32,647 nt of DNA. Origin: Prevotellaceae bacterium (GTDB taxonomy: Bacteria; Bacteroidota; Bacteroidia; Bacteroidales; Bacteroidaceae). The translations under genes were made by a program, and so were the position numbers. Below the pieces are notes generated by a model that was not told the origin of the DNA, searched no databases, and saw only the letters and a program-made list of their open reading frames with translations. The DNA lies in NCBI GenBank assembly GCA_015257125.1, contig JABZKU010000025.1, forward strand, positions 1 through 32,647, written 5' to 3'. Within the stretch, counting starts at the first letter, position 1; every line of letters starts with the position of its first letter. This document shows positions 25,509-32,647 of the stretch, in pieces.

Positions 25509-26705
25509 TCAAATTTCGTGCAAGGCGCGCAATAGTCGGCTCTCCCCGCGGTAGGGTTGCCACAACAACCAAATGAGCAGCAAGGCCGCCGGCACATCGA
25601 GCAGCAACTGTTCGGGACCATAAACGGGCAAGGCGGCAGCGTACAGAGGTGTCTGCGCCAAACCTCCCAAACCGGAAGCGGCCCACAATTCGTGGAGCGC
25701 AGGCACGAAGGACAGGGCGCGCGCAAAGGCATAGGCCCCTGCAGCGATGATTCCAATCACCGTCCACACACGATTCCAACGCTCGCGCGGCGACACGTAG
25801 ACCGCCGTGGAGGCCGTGCGACGCTGCAAGACGGCGCGCTCCTTGCGGCGCAGATACAGCGTTTCGGAGTCGGGCACCTGCTGCCGCACCACACTGTTGG
25901 GATGCATCTCGACCGCCACGCGCTGCGCATCGGCGCGAGAAGCCATCAAAGCACAAGCACCGAAAGGCAAATCGAGGCTGCCGGCGAAACCACCGCTTTG
26001 CAAAAACCATTCGCGACGGAAAGCCACATGGCAACTGTCGGCGGCTGCGGCATGTCCGCTCAGCACCGAACGCACACAACGTGCCCAATGCAACGCGCGT
26101 TCGCGCACAGGCTCTGACACAGCGCCGCCTTCGGCCTCCTCATAGTTGGCATAACCCATCACCACATCGTTCTCGTCGGTGAAATGCGTCGACAGGTGTT
26201 GCAGCCATTCGTTGCTTGACGGGGCGCAATCCGGCTCCACGACGACGACCCACGGAGCACGCGCGGCACGAATGCCGAGGGCGACAGCCACTTTGTGTGC
26301 GTCGACGTTACGCCGACGGCTTTCCGGCACAAAGGTGTAGCGCAAATGCGCGTGATGATCTTGGAAGTTTTTGACCACATCGGCCGTCAAGGCGTCTTCG
26401 GCGGCGGCATTCGCCACTACCACCTCGTAACGAGCGAAGCGTTGCGACAAGAAAAGCGGCAGATGTCGACTGAGGGCATCGGCTTCGTTTTGAACCGGCA
26501 CAACGATCGACACTTCGGGATCGACAGGACCGGTCGACATGCCGACCACTCCTCCCTCGACGGGCGGCTCTGGCAGCACGCGTGCCGATTGTTCATCGGC
26601 ACAGGCAATGACGGTCTTGAAAGCAGTGCTCCGCAAATAGACATTGAGCACCACCGCTACCAACAAAAGCAGTAACGGAAGACCGAGTAAGAGTATTTCC
26701 ATCAT
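25509..26705 (-). CDS. Membrane-anchored family 2 glycosyltransferase
   Basis: 398 residues. An N-terminal hydrophobic helix (about 3-23) is followed by a GT-A fold: VSIVVPVQNEADALSRHLP (65-83) is the nucleotide-sugar entry motif, and WVVVVEPDCAP (152-162) stands at the DxD position. Two hydrophobic segments follow near the C-terminus (about 308-335 and 365-386). It probably transfers a sugar at the inner face of the cytoplasmic membrane; donor and acceptor are unknown. The start MMEILLLG (26705) was chosen because the longer frame overlaps the upstream RNA methyltransferase gene and is Arg-rich nonsense. It is second in an operon, 35 bases after the methyltransferase, and closes at the terminator 25399-25468. 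Confidence 0.82.
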   Translation of the reverse strand: MMEILLLGLPLLLLLVAVVLNVYLRSTAFKTVIACADEQSARVLPEPPVEGGVVGMSTGPVDPEVSIVVPVQNEADALSRHLPLFLSQRFARYEVVVANAAAEDALTADVVKNFQDHHAHLRYTFVPESRRRNVDAHKVAVALGIRAARAPWVVVVEPDCAPSSNEWLQHLSTHFTDENDVVMGYANYEEAEGGAVSEPVRERALHWARCVRSVLSGHAAAADSCHVAFRREWFLQSGGFAGSLDLPFGACALMASRADAQRVAVEMHPNSVVRQQVPDSETLYLRRKERAVLQRRTASTAVYVSPRERWNRVWTVIGIIAAGAYAFARALSFVPALHELWAASGLGGLAQTPLYAAALPVYGPEQLLLDVPAALLLIWLLWQPYRGESRLLRALHEI

Positions 26706-26740
26706 AAATGTTTCGAGATAAGTGTGAGAAGCAACACGCC

Positions 26741-27508
26741 TCAGCTGCGACGACGAAACTCGGCGCAGGTCACTGCGGTGGCCACCGCCACATTTAGACT
26801 TTCGCTCGTGGGACGATCGGCCGGGAAACTCGGGATGAGCAAACGATGACTCACACGGCTGCGCACGGCTTCCGAAAGGCCATTGCCTTCGTTGCCCATC
26901 ACGATGACGCCGTTCACCGTCAGTTCGGTGGCATAAAGGTCGTCGCCGTCGAGCAAGGTACCATAAACGGGCGTATCGGTCGGCAGTGCGTCGAGCCAAG
27001 CGGGTAAATCGGTGTAATGCACCTGCACACGCGCCAAGGCGCCCATCGTCGATTGCACCGTCTTGGGCGAAAACACATCGGCCGTGTCGAACGAACACAC
27101 AATGTGCTCAATCCCCCACCAATCGGCGATGCGAATGATCGTGCCCACGTTACCGGGGTCTTGCACTCCGTCGAGTGCCAAACAGAGGTTGTGTGTGGGA
27201 ACGGCAAGCAAGGTCTCGATGGCGGCAGCCCGCGGCTGTTCGAAAACGGCCAACACGCCTTGTGGCGTGCGTTGTTGGGAAACGCGCGCCAACTCATCGG
27301 GCGTGACGTCGATCCGCTCGCCGATGTCAAAATCATCCAACGGCAGATCCGTCAGTTGACCGGCTTCGCAGACCAACAAGCGGCAGCGAAAATAGGGCAA
27401 AAGATCGGCCACGAGCTTCCGCCCTTCGGCCAAGAAGAGCCCCTCGGCATCGCGATTTTTCTTGCGATCGAGACTGCGTATGAGTTTTTGTTTGTTTTTG
27501 CTGAGCAT
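26741..27508 (-). CDS. TrmH/SpoU-family RNA 2'-O-methyltransferase
   Basis: 255 residues. The N-terminal substrate-binding domain starts MLSKNKQKLIRSLDRKKNRD and contains FLAEGRKLVADLL. The knotted SPOUT domain has LALDGVQDPGNVGTIIRIAD (motif 1, with the conserved Asn and Arg), VIVMGNEGNGLS (motif 2) and the ending IPSFPADRPTSESLNVAVAT (motif 3), the S-adenosylmethionine knot. Such enzymes methylate the ribose of a nucleotide in rRNA or tRNA; RlmB-like and TrmH-like members cannot be told apart here. The start was set at 27508 because the upstream extension runs into the divergent promoter region and lacks the family's usual N-terminus. It leads an operon with a glycosyltransferase and diverges from tamL. 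Confidence 0.9.
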   Translation of the reverse strand: MLSKNKQKLIRSLDRKKNRDAEGLFLAEGRKLVADLLPYFRCRLLVCEAGQLTDLPLDDFDIGERIDVTPDELARVSQQRTPQGVLAVFEQPRAAAIETLLAVPTHNLCLALDGVQDPGNVGTIIRIADWWGIEHIVCSFDTADVFSPKTVQSTMGALARVQVHYTDLPAWLDALPTDTPVYGTLLDGDDLYATELTVNGVIVMGNEGNGLSEAVRSRVSHRLLIPSFPADRPTSESLNVAVATAVTCAEFRRRS

Positions 27509-27571
27509 GAGATTGCTGCTTCTGACACGAGAAAACGTGGTGCGAAAGTACGACCTTTTTTCCGAAATGCC

Positions 27572-27579
27572 TATCTTTG
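27572..27579 (+). promoter_or_regulatory. -7 element of the tamL promoter
   Basis: TATCTTTG matches TAnnTTTG fully; the -33 TTG is missing. Transcription from here would begin near 27586, only about 15 bases before the GTG start of tamL. Confidence 0.5.
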
Positions 27580-27600
27580 CAATCTTAAAATGCACTCATT

Positions 27601-29892
27601 GTGAAGTTCTCCACTCGCTTTCTGTTCCTGCTCTTGCTCATCCCGCTCCTCGCGGGATGTTCTGCCGTGCGCTTTTTGCCGGAGGATCGATTGATGCTCT
27701 CGCGGGTGAACATCACCAGCAACAATTCGCAGGTGGCGCCCTCCGACTACCGCAGTTATGTGCGCCAAGAGGACAACTCTCGCTGGTTGAGCACGCTCAA
27801 AGTACCTTTGGGCATCTATTGTCTTTCGGGAACGAACGAACGGAATCTCTTCAACCGCTTGATGCACCGCATCGGCGAGGCACCGGTCGTCTACAACGAC
27901 ACGCTCACCGGCTATTCGGCGGCCGCACTGCGACTGGCCTTGCAGAGCAAAGGTTATTTGCAGGCGCGCGTCGACACCACCCTGACCCGCAAAGGACGCC
28001 GCGCCACGCTCACTTACCACCTCAAGCCCGGCAATCGCTCCTATGTGCACGAACTGCACCGAGAATTCGACAACGACACCGTGCGTCGACTCATCATGGC
28101 CGATTCGTCGGCCTCACGCCTATATAAAGGTATGCCCCTCGACCTCGCCCTGCTGAGCGAAGAGCGCACTCGCATCGTCCACCGACTGCAAAACAGCGGC
28201 TACATGAACGCCAACAATGAGTTTGTGAGTTTCGTCGCCGACACCCTTCCGCTCAGTCAAGCCGTTCGCCTCACGCTCCAAGTACAGGCACCGCACGGAG
28301 TGGATCGGAAAATGGCCTATCAGGTCTATCGCATCGGACGCGTTGCCCTCACCGAACTCAATGCCGACGAAGCCCCCACCGACAGCTCGTTCTATCGTGG
28401 CGTGACCTTTGAGGCCGCCGGACAGACGCGCATCAATCGCCGAACTTACGTGCGCAATCTCTTCGTTCTCCCCGACAGTCTTTATCGCGATGTCTCCACA
28501 CAATATACATACCAAAACCTCAACGCGCTCGCGGCGGTGAACTACTCGAACATTCACTACGCCCAACCGGCGCCCGGCGATTCGACCGTGAACGTCCACC
28601 TGCTCGTGCAGCTCAACAAGCCCAACGGCATCACCTTCGACTTGGAAGGCACGAACACGGCCGGCGATTTTGGCGGCGCGGCCATTCTCACCTACACCCA
28701 GCGCAATCTCTTTCGCGGCGCCGAAAGTTTCTTCCTCAAATTTCGCGGTGCCTACGAAGCCATTCGCCAACTCGAAGGCTACCGCAACCAAAACTACACC
28801 GAGTATGGGGTCGAAGCCACCTTGCGCTTCCCCACCCTGCCCGTCTCGCCCGGCGAACGCCACTTGCGCACCTACAAAGGTTCGACCGACTTCTCGGTGA
28901 TGTACAATTCGCAGAATCGCCCCGAGTTCTATCGCCGACTGCTCACCGCCACTTGGAGCGTAGACTGGAACCGCCACGCCCGGCCCAACCTGCGCCACCA
29001 CCTCGACATCGCCTCGCTCAACTACGTCTTCATGCCGTGGATTTCCGACACCTTCCGCAGAACCTACCTCGAAGGCGACAATCCGCGCTACGCCGTCTTG
29101 CGCTATTCGTATGAGAACCTCTTCATCATGCGCTCGGCCTACAGTTTTGTCTACAACTCGCTCCGCACACCCGGCATGGGCAATCTCTATCGCACCAACG
29201 GCTACCAAATTCGCGCCGGTATCGAAACCGCAGGCAACCTCCTCTACGGCATCTCCAAAGTGCTACGCATGCACCAAAATGCCGACGGCAGCTACGCCAT
29301 TTTCAGCATACCCTATTCGCAGTATGTCAAGTTCGATGTCGACTTCTCGAAGAGCGTCCGCCTTTCCGAAACGAACTCGCTGGCATGGCACGCCGCCTTT
29401 GGCATTGCCATCCCCTTCGGCAACTCGCAAGTCGTCCCCTACGAAAAGCGTTATTTCGCCGGCGGTGCCAATTCTGTCCGCGGTTGGAACGTGCGCCAAC
29501 TCGGCCCGGGGCGCTATGCGCAAAAGGACGGCAACATCGACTTCATCAACCAAACCGGCAATCTGAAAATCGACCTCTCGATGGAGTATCGCAGTGCGCT
29601 CTTTTGGAAATTTGAAGGCGCCGCCTTCGTCGACGCCGGCAACGTCTGGACCACACGCGGCGGTGTCGGTCCAGAAGGCGGACAATTCCGCTTCGACTCG
29701 TTCTTGCGCGAACTCGCCGTCGCCTATGGTTTGGGCTTGCGCCTGAATCTCAATTACTTCATCGTGCGTTTCGACGGCGGGATGAAAGCCATCAACCCCA
29801 CTGTCCCCTCGGGGCCGCTGCACTACCCCATTTTCCGCCCCAACTTCTCGCGCGACTTCACCCTCCACTTCGCCGTGGGCTTGCCGTTCTGA
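27601..29892 (+). CDS. tamL: TamL-type lipid-anchored BamA/TamA-family outer-membrane protein
   Basis: 763 residues. The type II signal peptide ends in the lipobox LLAGC with Cys20, so the N-terminus is lipid-anchored; classical TamA and BamA are not lipidated, but the Bacteroidota TamL form is. POTRA-like domains occupy roughly 90-340 and an Omp85 barrel follows to the C-terminus, with YFAGGANSVRGWNVRQLGPG (about 619-638), containing the conserved VRGW of the barrel lid loop. The protein ends FTLHFAVGLPF with a terminal aromatic. It inserts or exports outer-membrane proteins, perhaps with a TamB partner elsewhere. The start is GTG: the nearby ATG at 27590 is out of frame and stops after four codons. 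The hydrolase gene follows after 41 bases. Confidence 0.85.
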   Translation: MKFSTRFLFLLLLIPLLAGCSAVRFLPEDRLMLSRVNITSNNSQVAPSDYRSYVRQEDNSRWLSTLKVPLGIYCLSGTNERNLFNRLMHRIGEAPVVYNDTLTGYSAAALRLALQSKGYLQARVDTTLTRKGRRATLTYHLKPGNRSYVHELHREFDNDTVRRLIMADSSASRLYKGMPLDLALLSEERTRIVHRLQNSGYMNANNEFVSFVADTLPLSQAVRLTLQVQAPHGVDRKMAYQVYRIGRVALTELNADEAPTDSSFYRGVTFEAAGQTRINRRTYVRNLFVLPDSLYRDVSTQYTYQNLNALAAVNYSNIHYAQPAPGDSTVNVHLLVQLNKPNGITFDLEGTNTAGDFGGAAILTYTQRNLFRGAESFFLKFRGAYEAIRQLEGYRNQNYTEYGVEATLRFPTLPVSPGERHLRTYKGSTDFSVMYNSQNRPEFYRRLLTATWSVDWNRHARPNLRHHLDIASLNYVFMPWISDTFRRTYLEGDNPRYAVLRYSYENLFIMRSAYSFVYNSLRTPGMGNLYRTNGYQIRAGIETAGNLLYGISKVLRMHQNADGSYAIFSIPYSQYVKFDVDFSKSVRLSETNSLAWHAAFGIAIPFGNSQVVPYEKRYFAGGANSVRGWNVRQLGPGRYAQKDGNIDFINQTGNLKIDLSMEYRSALFWKFEGAAFVDAGNVWTTRGGVGPEGGQFRFDSFLRELAVAYGLGLRLNLNYFIVRFDGGMKAINPTVPSGPLHYPIFRPNFSRDFTLHFAVGLPF

Positions 29893-29933
29893 GGCTCCCG
29901 CGGTTCACTTCTCCTTTCTGACTCCCTCTTCCC

Positions 29934-30782
29934 ATGCAATTTATCTGTTTCGGCAGCGGCAGCTCCGGCAACTGCTACTATCTCGAATCGCGCGGCGAAG
30001 CCATTCTCATCGACTTGGGCATCGGCATTCGCGCCTTCAAGAAGCACATGCGCGACTACGGACTGACCATGCCCAAAATCAAAGCCATCATCGTCACCCA
30101 CGACCACACGGACCACATCAAAGCCGTGGGGCCGCTCTCCATCGAGTTCCGCATCCCCGTCTATGCCTCGATGCCCGTACACGAAGGCATCGTGCGCAAT
30201 CGGTTCATGACGAAAAAGATTCCCGAAGACCTCCAACGCTGCACCCTCCTCCACACGCCTTTCGAGGTGGGCAATTTTCGGATCACACCTTTTGCGGTGC
30301 CCCACGACGCCACCGACAACAACGGCTACTTCATCGAACTCATCGAGCCGGAGGAGACGAACACCACCGACCTCTTCGCGCCGCAGGGCGGCGATGGGCG
30401 CCCCACCTTCTGTCTCATCACCGACGCCGGACAGTTCACCGAAACCATGATCCCCTACGTGCAGCGCGCCCGCTACCTAGTGATCGAAGCCAACTACGAC
30501 CGTGAACTCCTCGACAACGGCCCCTACCCGCTCTACCTGCGCAAACGCATCTCCGGCGGACGCGGACACATGGACAACCGCCTCACGGCCGAGGCCTTAA
30601 AACAGCACCTCACGCCCGAGACACGCCGCGTGTGGCTCTGCCACCTCAGTGCAGAAAACAACAATCCCGAAACCGCTCGCCGCACCGTGGCCGAGGCCAT
30701 CGACGCCCTCCCCTTCGACGAGCGCCCTCGCCTCGACGTCCTGCGCAGAACCGTCCCCAGCGGATTGGAACATCTTATCTGA
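29934..30782 (+). CDS. Metallo-beta-lactamase-fold hydrolase (WalJ/YycJ-like)
   Basis: 282 residues. The fold's signature THDHTDH (55-61: His56, His58, Asp60, His61) is complete, with further ligand candidates His124 in VPHDATDN, the Asp of LITDAGQF and His in VWLCHLSAENN. The start MQFICFGSGSSGNCYYLE is typical of WalJ/YycJ, cytoplasmic exonuclease-like proteins linked in other bacteria to DNA repair or cell-wall control; the activity here is inferred. It follows tamL by 41 bases on the same strand and is closed by the hairpin at 30813-30861, so the two are probably one operon. Confidence 0.88.
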   Translation: MQFICFGSGSSGNCYYLESRGEAILIDLGIGIRAFKKHMRDYGLTMPKIKAIIVTHDHTDHIKAVGPLSIEFRIPVYASMPVHEGIVRNRFMTKKIPEDLQRCTLLHTPFEVGNFRITPFAVPHDATDNNGYFIELIEPEETNTTDLFAPQGGDGRPTFCLITDAGQFTETMIPYVQRARYLVIEANYDRELLDNGPYPLYLRKRISGGRGHMDNRLTAEALKQHLTPETRRVWLCHLSAENNNPETARRTVAEAIDALPFDERPRLDVLRRTVPSGLEHLI

Positions 30783-30812
30783 AGCGACTCCACTCTCTTT
30801 TTCTCAACACAA

Positions 30813-30861
30813 ATTCCCGTCCCCGAAACTACAGTATGCGTTATGTTTCGGGGACGGGAAT
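30813..30861 (+). terminator. 17-bp hairpin ending the tamL operon
   Basis: Perfect stem 30813-30829 with 30845-30861 around a 15-base loop, 30 bases after the hydrolase stop. The tail (GTTCTATGCTC) is only moderately T-rich. It marks the change from GC-rich core genes to AT-richer accessory DNA. Confidence 0.7.
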
Positions 30862-31012
30862 GTTCTATGCTCTATCGAGAACAAAATCCAGAGTTACGAT
30901 TTGATTCGTCCTAATAATAGGCATCAGATATTGACGGCATATTCATACGCAAAATAAGATGATCTCCCCAACCTACCGCCGTAAAGCAACCGGCGTGTGA
31001 AAATACAGCTTG

Positions 31013-31918
31013 TTACTTCCAAAGGGGCTGCTGTTCCCAATCGGCTGGAAAACCCATGGCTGCGGTATCCACTTGAGAATATGCTGAAAGTAATCCTTTT
31101 AACTTTGCCTTGAAGGCCTGTCCATGCCCAAACGATTCAAGCCAATACGCTACGCAACAAAATATTGCATAGACTTTATTGTTATCAAGACCGGCAATAT
31201 CGACCCATGCTCCTCGCAAGGTGGCTTTCATTTGTGGACTATTAGCTAAACGACGATTCCAAAGCCGCGAATGATGAGCACAACAATTCCTTAGAACCGT
31301 CAGACTACGCATCCAGCTCTCCAACACTTCATGCTGTGGCAGATTGAACCGGCGGGCGATCCTCTTCTTCGCTTTCTTATCCTTGAAGTTGTAATAAAGT
31401 TTGGACAATGTTCCCAACGATACAATCTCCAATGTCTTCCAAGCCGGCGGAAAGGCGGGTTCGTCGTAATGGAGTCGATGTTCTCTGATGAAATCCTCTC
31501 GGCTCCTTTGCAGCTCACGTTCTATCGCATTTCTGTTTTCCTTGAACTTCTGCACATCGTCTACAAGCGTATCATCCAAAAACCAAAATGGTCCGTGACA
31601 AACTGAAAACTCATGAATAATATCTGAGCGCAACGCGATTTCAATTCTTTGAATAACCTTGAATAGCAAGAATCGTAGCTCCATATCAAAATCATATAGA
31701 GCAACAGCATCATCAAAACAACTATTTTGCTTGAACTGATGTGTCGTTTTATCCGCCTCCATAGGGCGTAGATATTGTATAAAACGAAAATAATCGACCT
31801 CGCTCAGAAACTTTGCAGCCTTAAACTCATCAGCAATCTGAAGCCCTCTGTTTTTCAGCAGCTCTATCTGGTCGGCAATGGATAGCGCCTGCTTGTTATA
31901 TCGTTTCACTATGCTCAT
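31013..31918 (-). CDS. Abi_2 (AbiD/AbiF) family protein with two HEPN-type RxxxxH motifs
   Basis: Start at ATG 31918 gives 301 codons, about 300 residues. The N-terminus (MSIVKRYNKQALSIADQIEL) and the LRFLLFKVIQRIEIALRSDI region match the Abi_2 family of phage abortive-infection proteins, whose members include AbiD and AbiF. Two RxxxxH motifs are present: Arg97-SDII-His102 and Arg210-NCCA-His215, the catalytic signature of HEPN ribonucleases. The longer frame (start 32032) is excluded because the promoter at 31981-32012 lies inside it. The gene is more AT-rich than the neighbours and sits at the edge of accessory DNA. Upstream on the same strand is a region able to fold into a closed RNA structure. 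Expected role: phage-triggered RNA cleavage, possibly restrained by that RNA; this is inference. Confidence 0.85.
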   Translation of the reverse strand: MSIVKRYNKQALSIADQIELLKNRGLQIADEFKAAKFLSEVDYFRFIQYLRPMEADKTTHQFKQNSCFDDAVALYDFDMELRFLLFKVIQRIEIALRSDIIHEFSVCHGPFWFLDDTLVDDVQKFKENRNAIERELQRSREDFIREHRLHYDEPAFPPAWKTLEIVSLGTLSKLYYNFKDKKAKKRIARRFNLPQHEVLESWMRSLTVLRNCCAHHSRLWNRRLANSPQMKATLRGAWVDIAGLDNNKVYAIFCCVAYWLESFGHGQAFKAKLKGLLSAYSQVDTAAMGFPADWEQQPLWK

Positions 31919-31980
31919 AAAAACAAAAGACCCGCCCTGGTTCGCTGTTCTGGTGGGAAGCGTGGCGGATTCTGTTACTG

Positions 31981-32012
31981 CAAAAATAAATGGTATATCT
32001 GGGATAACCAAA
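31981..32012 (-). promoter_or_regulatory. Promoter of the Abi_2 gene (Bacteroidota type)
   Basis: The minus strand has TTTG (complement of 32009-32012), 20 bases, then TATTTTTG (complement of 31981-31988). Elements and spacing are ideal. Transcription should begin near 31975, giving a leader of about 57 bases and fixing ATG 31918 as the start. Confidence 0.8.
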
Positions 32013-32044
32013 TCTTTTTCGGTTAAATTCATTGCGAACCTATA

Positions 32045-32212
32045 AAAGCATTCCCTTGGGGATTACCACACCTTAGATAAGATTTCACCCTCTTTTCCTT
32101 TCGATAGGTAAGATGATTGTATTACCTTTGTATTCCTCTCGTAGACCTTGTGGTGATACAATCCCCAAGCATGATATAGAAAACTGCTGTTCATAGCTGC
32201 ATATTTGTTTGT
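32045..32212 (-). ncRNA. Candidate structured RNA upstream of the Abi_2 gene
   Basis: CTTGGGGATT (minus strand, complement of 32160-32169) pairs perfectly with AATCCCCAAG (complement of 32055-32064) over 95 bases. Inside, ACCACA/TGTGGT (complements of 32149-32154 and 32065-32070) forms a second helix, and AGGTAA/TTACCT (complements of 32122-32127 and 32106-32111) a terminal hairpin. A full-match -7 element lies just upstream at 32220-32227, and the sequence after the closing stem is GGGAATGCTTTTATAG, a possible weak terminator. The Abi_2 gene has its own promoter downstream, so this would be a separate transcript. Rfam has an abiF RNA motif found beside abiF genes; I cannot confirm a match. 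Strand and ends are uncertain. Confidence 0.45.
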
Positions 32213-32219
32213 GCTAATT

Positions 32220-32227
32220 CAAATATA
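32220..32227 (-). promoter_or_regulatory. -7 element upstream of the candidate RNA
   Basis: Minus-strand TATATTTG, a full match to TAnnTTTG. No TTG at 20 bases upstream. Transcription would begin near 32212, before the closing helix of the candidate RNA. Confidence 0.4.
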
Positions 32228-32394
32228 CAAGTTGTTCATTGGCTTCTTTTTTTTCCAGAAGACCCTTCACTCCATATGTCGGATGAACCGTTCTTTTTGC
32301 ATGGTTTATCTTGCAATACATGAGAGGGTATAAACCCTTTGTGACAATGATGTCGAAAGAATTTATATTACAAGGCCAATTAAAGTGACATATA

Positions 32395-32647
32395 ATGCGA
32401 CATAAGAAGATTTTTATTGGGCTGGCATTTCTCTGTTTCATCGTGATAGGCGTAATCTTTCACTTTAGAAGAGATATTGTTGTCGCACCAATAAGGTGTG
32501 ATGTTTTGGAGGCTGATACAACTTTCTCGGATTCAGGAATAAAATCAGTATACCACATAATGTTGGTTGATAATGCTCCGTATCTGGAACATAATATAAG
32601 GCAATGCTTAGAGACGTATTTTTGGAAGAATGTGTGTCTGGATTCTT
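32395..32647 (+). CDS. Membrane-anchored protein of unknown function, cut by the window end
   Basis: An open frame from ATG 32395 reaches the last base without a stop (84 full codons). It starts MRHKKIFIGLAFLCFIVIGV, a basic end plus a hydrophobic helix that fits a signal anchor or signal peptide, followed by an apparently soluble part containing DVLEADTTFSDSGIKSVYHI and LEHNIRQCLETYFWKN. I recognise no family. It is AT-rich like the Abi_2 gene and points away from it, so it is probably part of the same accessory segment. The function cannot be assigned from this fragment. Confidence 0.6.
   Translation, partial: MRHKKIFIGLAFLCFIVIGVIFHFRRDIVVAPIRCDVLEADTTFSDSGIKSVYHIMLVDNAPYLEHNIRQCLETYFWKNVCLDS

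Larger units (their letters stand above)
32033..32394. other. 362-base region upstream of the Abi_2 gene
   Basis: Non-coding. It contains the candidate RNA (32045-32212), a palindromic segment ATATTTG/CAAATAT (32201-32207 with 32220-32226), a plus-strand TACCTTTG (32123-32130), and a possible weak promoter for the right-hand gene: TTG 32311-32313, 20 bases, ACCCTTTG 32334-32341. A 75-residue minus frame (32214-32441) overlaps the real start of that gene and is not called. Confidence 0.5.

Noticed and set aside
26706..27098. N-terminal extension of the glycosyltransferase frame (131 codons)
   Set aside because: It overlaps the RNA methyltransferase gene in another frame and is Arg/His-rich; a hydrophobic anchor begins at the chosen start.
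31919..32032. 38-residue N-terminal extension of the Abi_2 protein
   Set aside because: The gene's promoter (31981-32012) lies inside it, so the upstream ATG would not be transcribed from that promoter; ATG 31918 gives the expected family start.

Overview
The window is a piece of a Bacteroidota chromosome, most likely order Bacteroidales (Porphyromonas- or Prevotella-like); I cannot name the species. Supporting signs are a complete SprA/Sov type IX secretion translocon directly behind ruvA, a bacterial serine palmitoyltransferase (sphingolipid synthesis), a TamL-type lipid-anchored BamA homologue, a Wzi-like barrel, the Bacteroidota tiny basic protein beginning MPNGKK, and repeated use of the Bacteroidota promoter (TTG, about 20 bases, TAnnTTTG) rather than sigma70 -35/-10 boxes. 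Most coding DNA is GC-rich. Two places are visibly AT-richer: 12160-13200 and everything right of about 30880.

Layout. 1-5750 (minus strand): HU-like protein, a 29-residue basic protein and ribonuclease G, preceded by tkt and rpiB of the non-oxidative pentose phosphate pathway. 6020-10620: serine palmitoyltransferase (minus) divergent from a lipid kinase, Wzi-like barrel and lipocalin-like lipoprotein (plus). 10620-11200: a non-coding stretch with many GGTGAAGG-type repeats between two CG-alternating tracts. 11208-12864: PAP2 phosphatase and an orphan five-helix membrane protein. 13252-21436: ruvA and the 2518-residue sprA. 21464-24838 (minus): metY, miaA and a second DAGK-like protein with an altered active-site loop, ending at a terminator shared with sprA. 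24920-25102: a tRNA with anticodon CAT, with promoter and terminator. 25399-27508 (minus): TrmH/SpoU-type RNA methyltransferase and a membrane glycosyltransferase. 27572-30861: tamL and a WalJ/YycJ-like metallo-hydrolase, closed by a 17-bp hairpin.

The right edge is accessory DNA and the most interesting part. It holds an Abi_2 (AbiD/AbiF) family protein with two visible RxxxxH HEPN motifs, its own near-ideal promoter, and directly upstream a region that can fold into a long closed RNA structure. This fits an AbiF-type HEPN protein with a partner structured RNA, the arrangement proposed to be related to the ancestry of Cas13. A membrane-anchored protein of unknown function begins beyond it and runs off the window.

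Much of the window serves the cell envelope: sphingolipid synthesis, lipid phosphorylation and dephosphorylation, capsule attachment, outer-membrane protein assembly and type IX secretion. All function calls come from reading the sequence; no database search was run.
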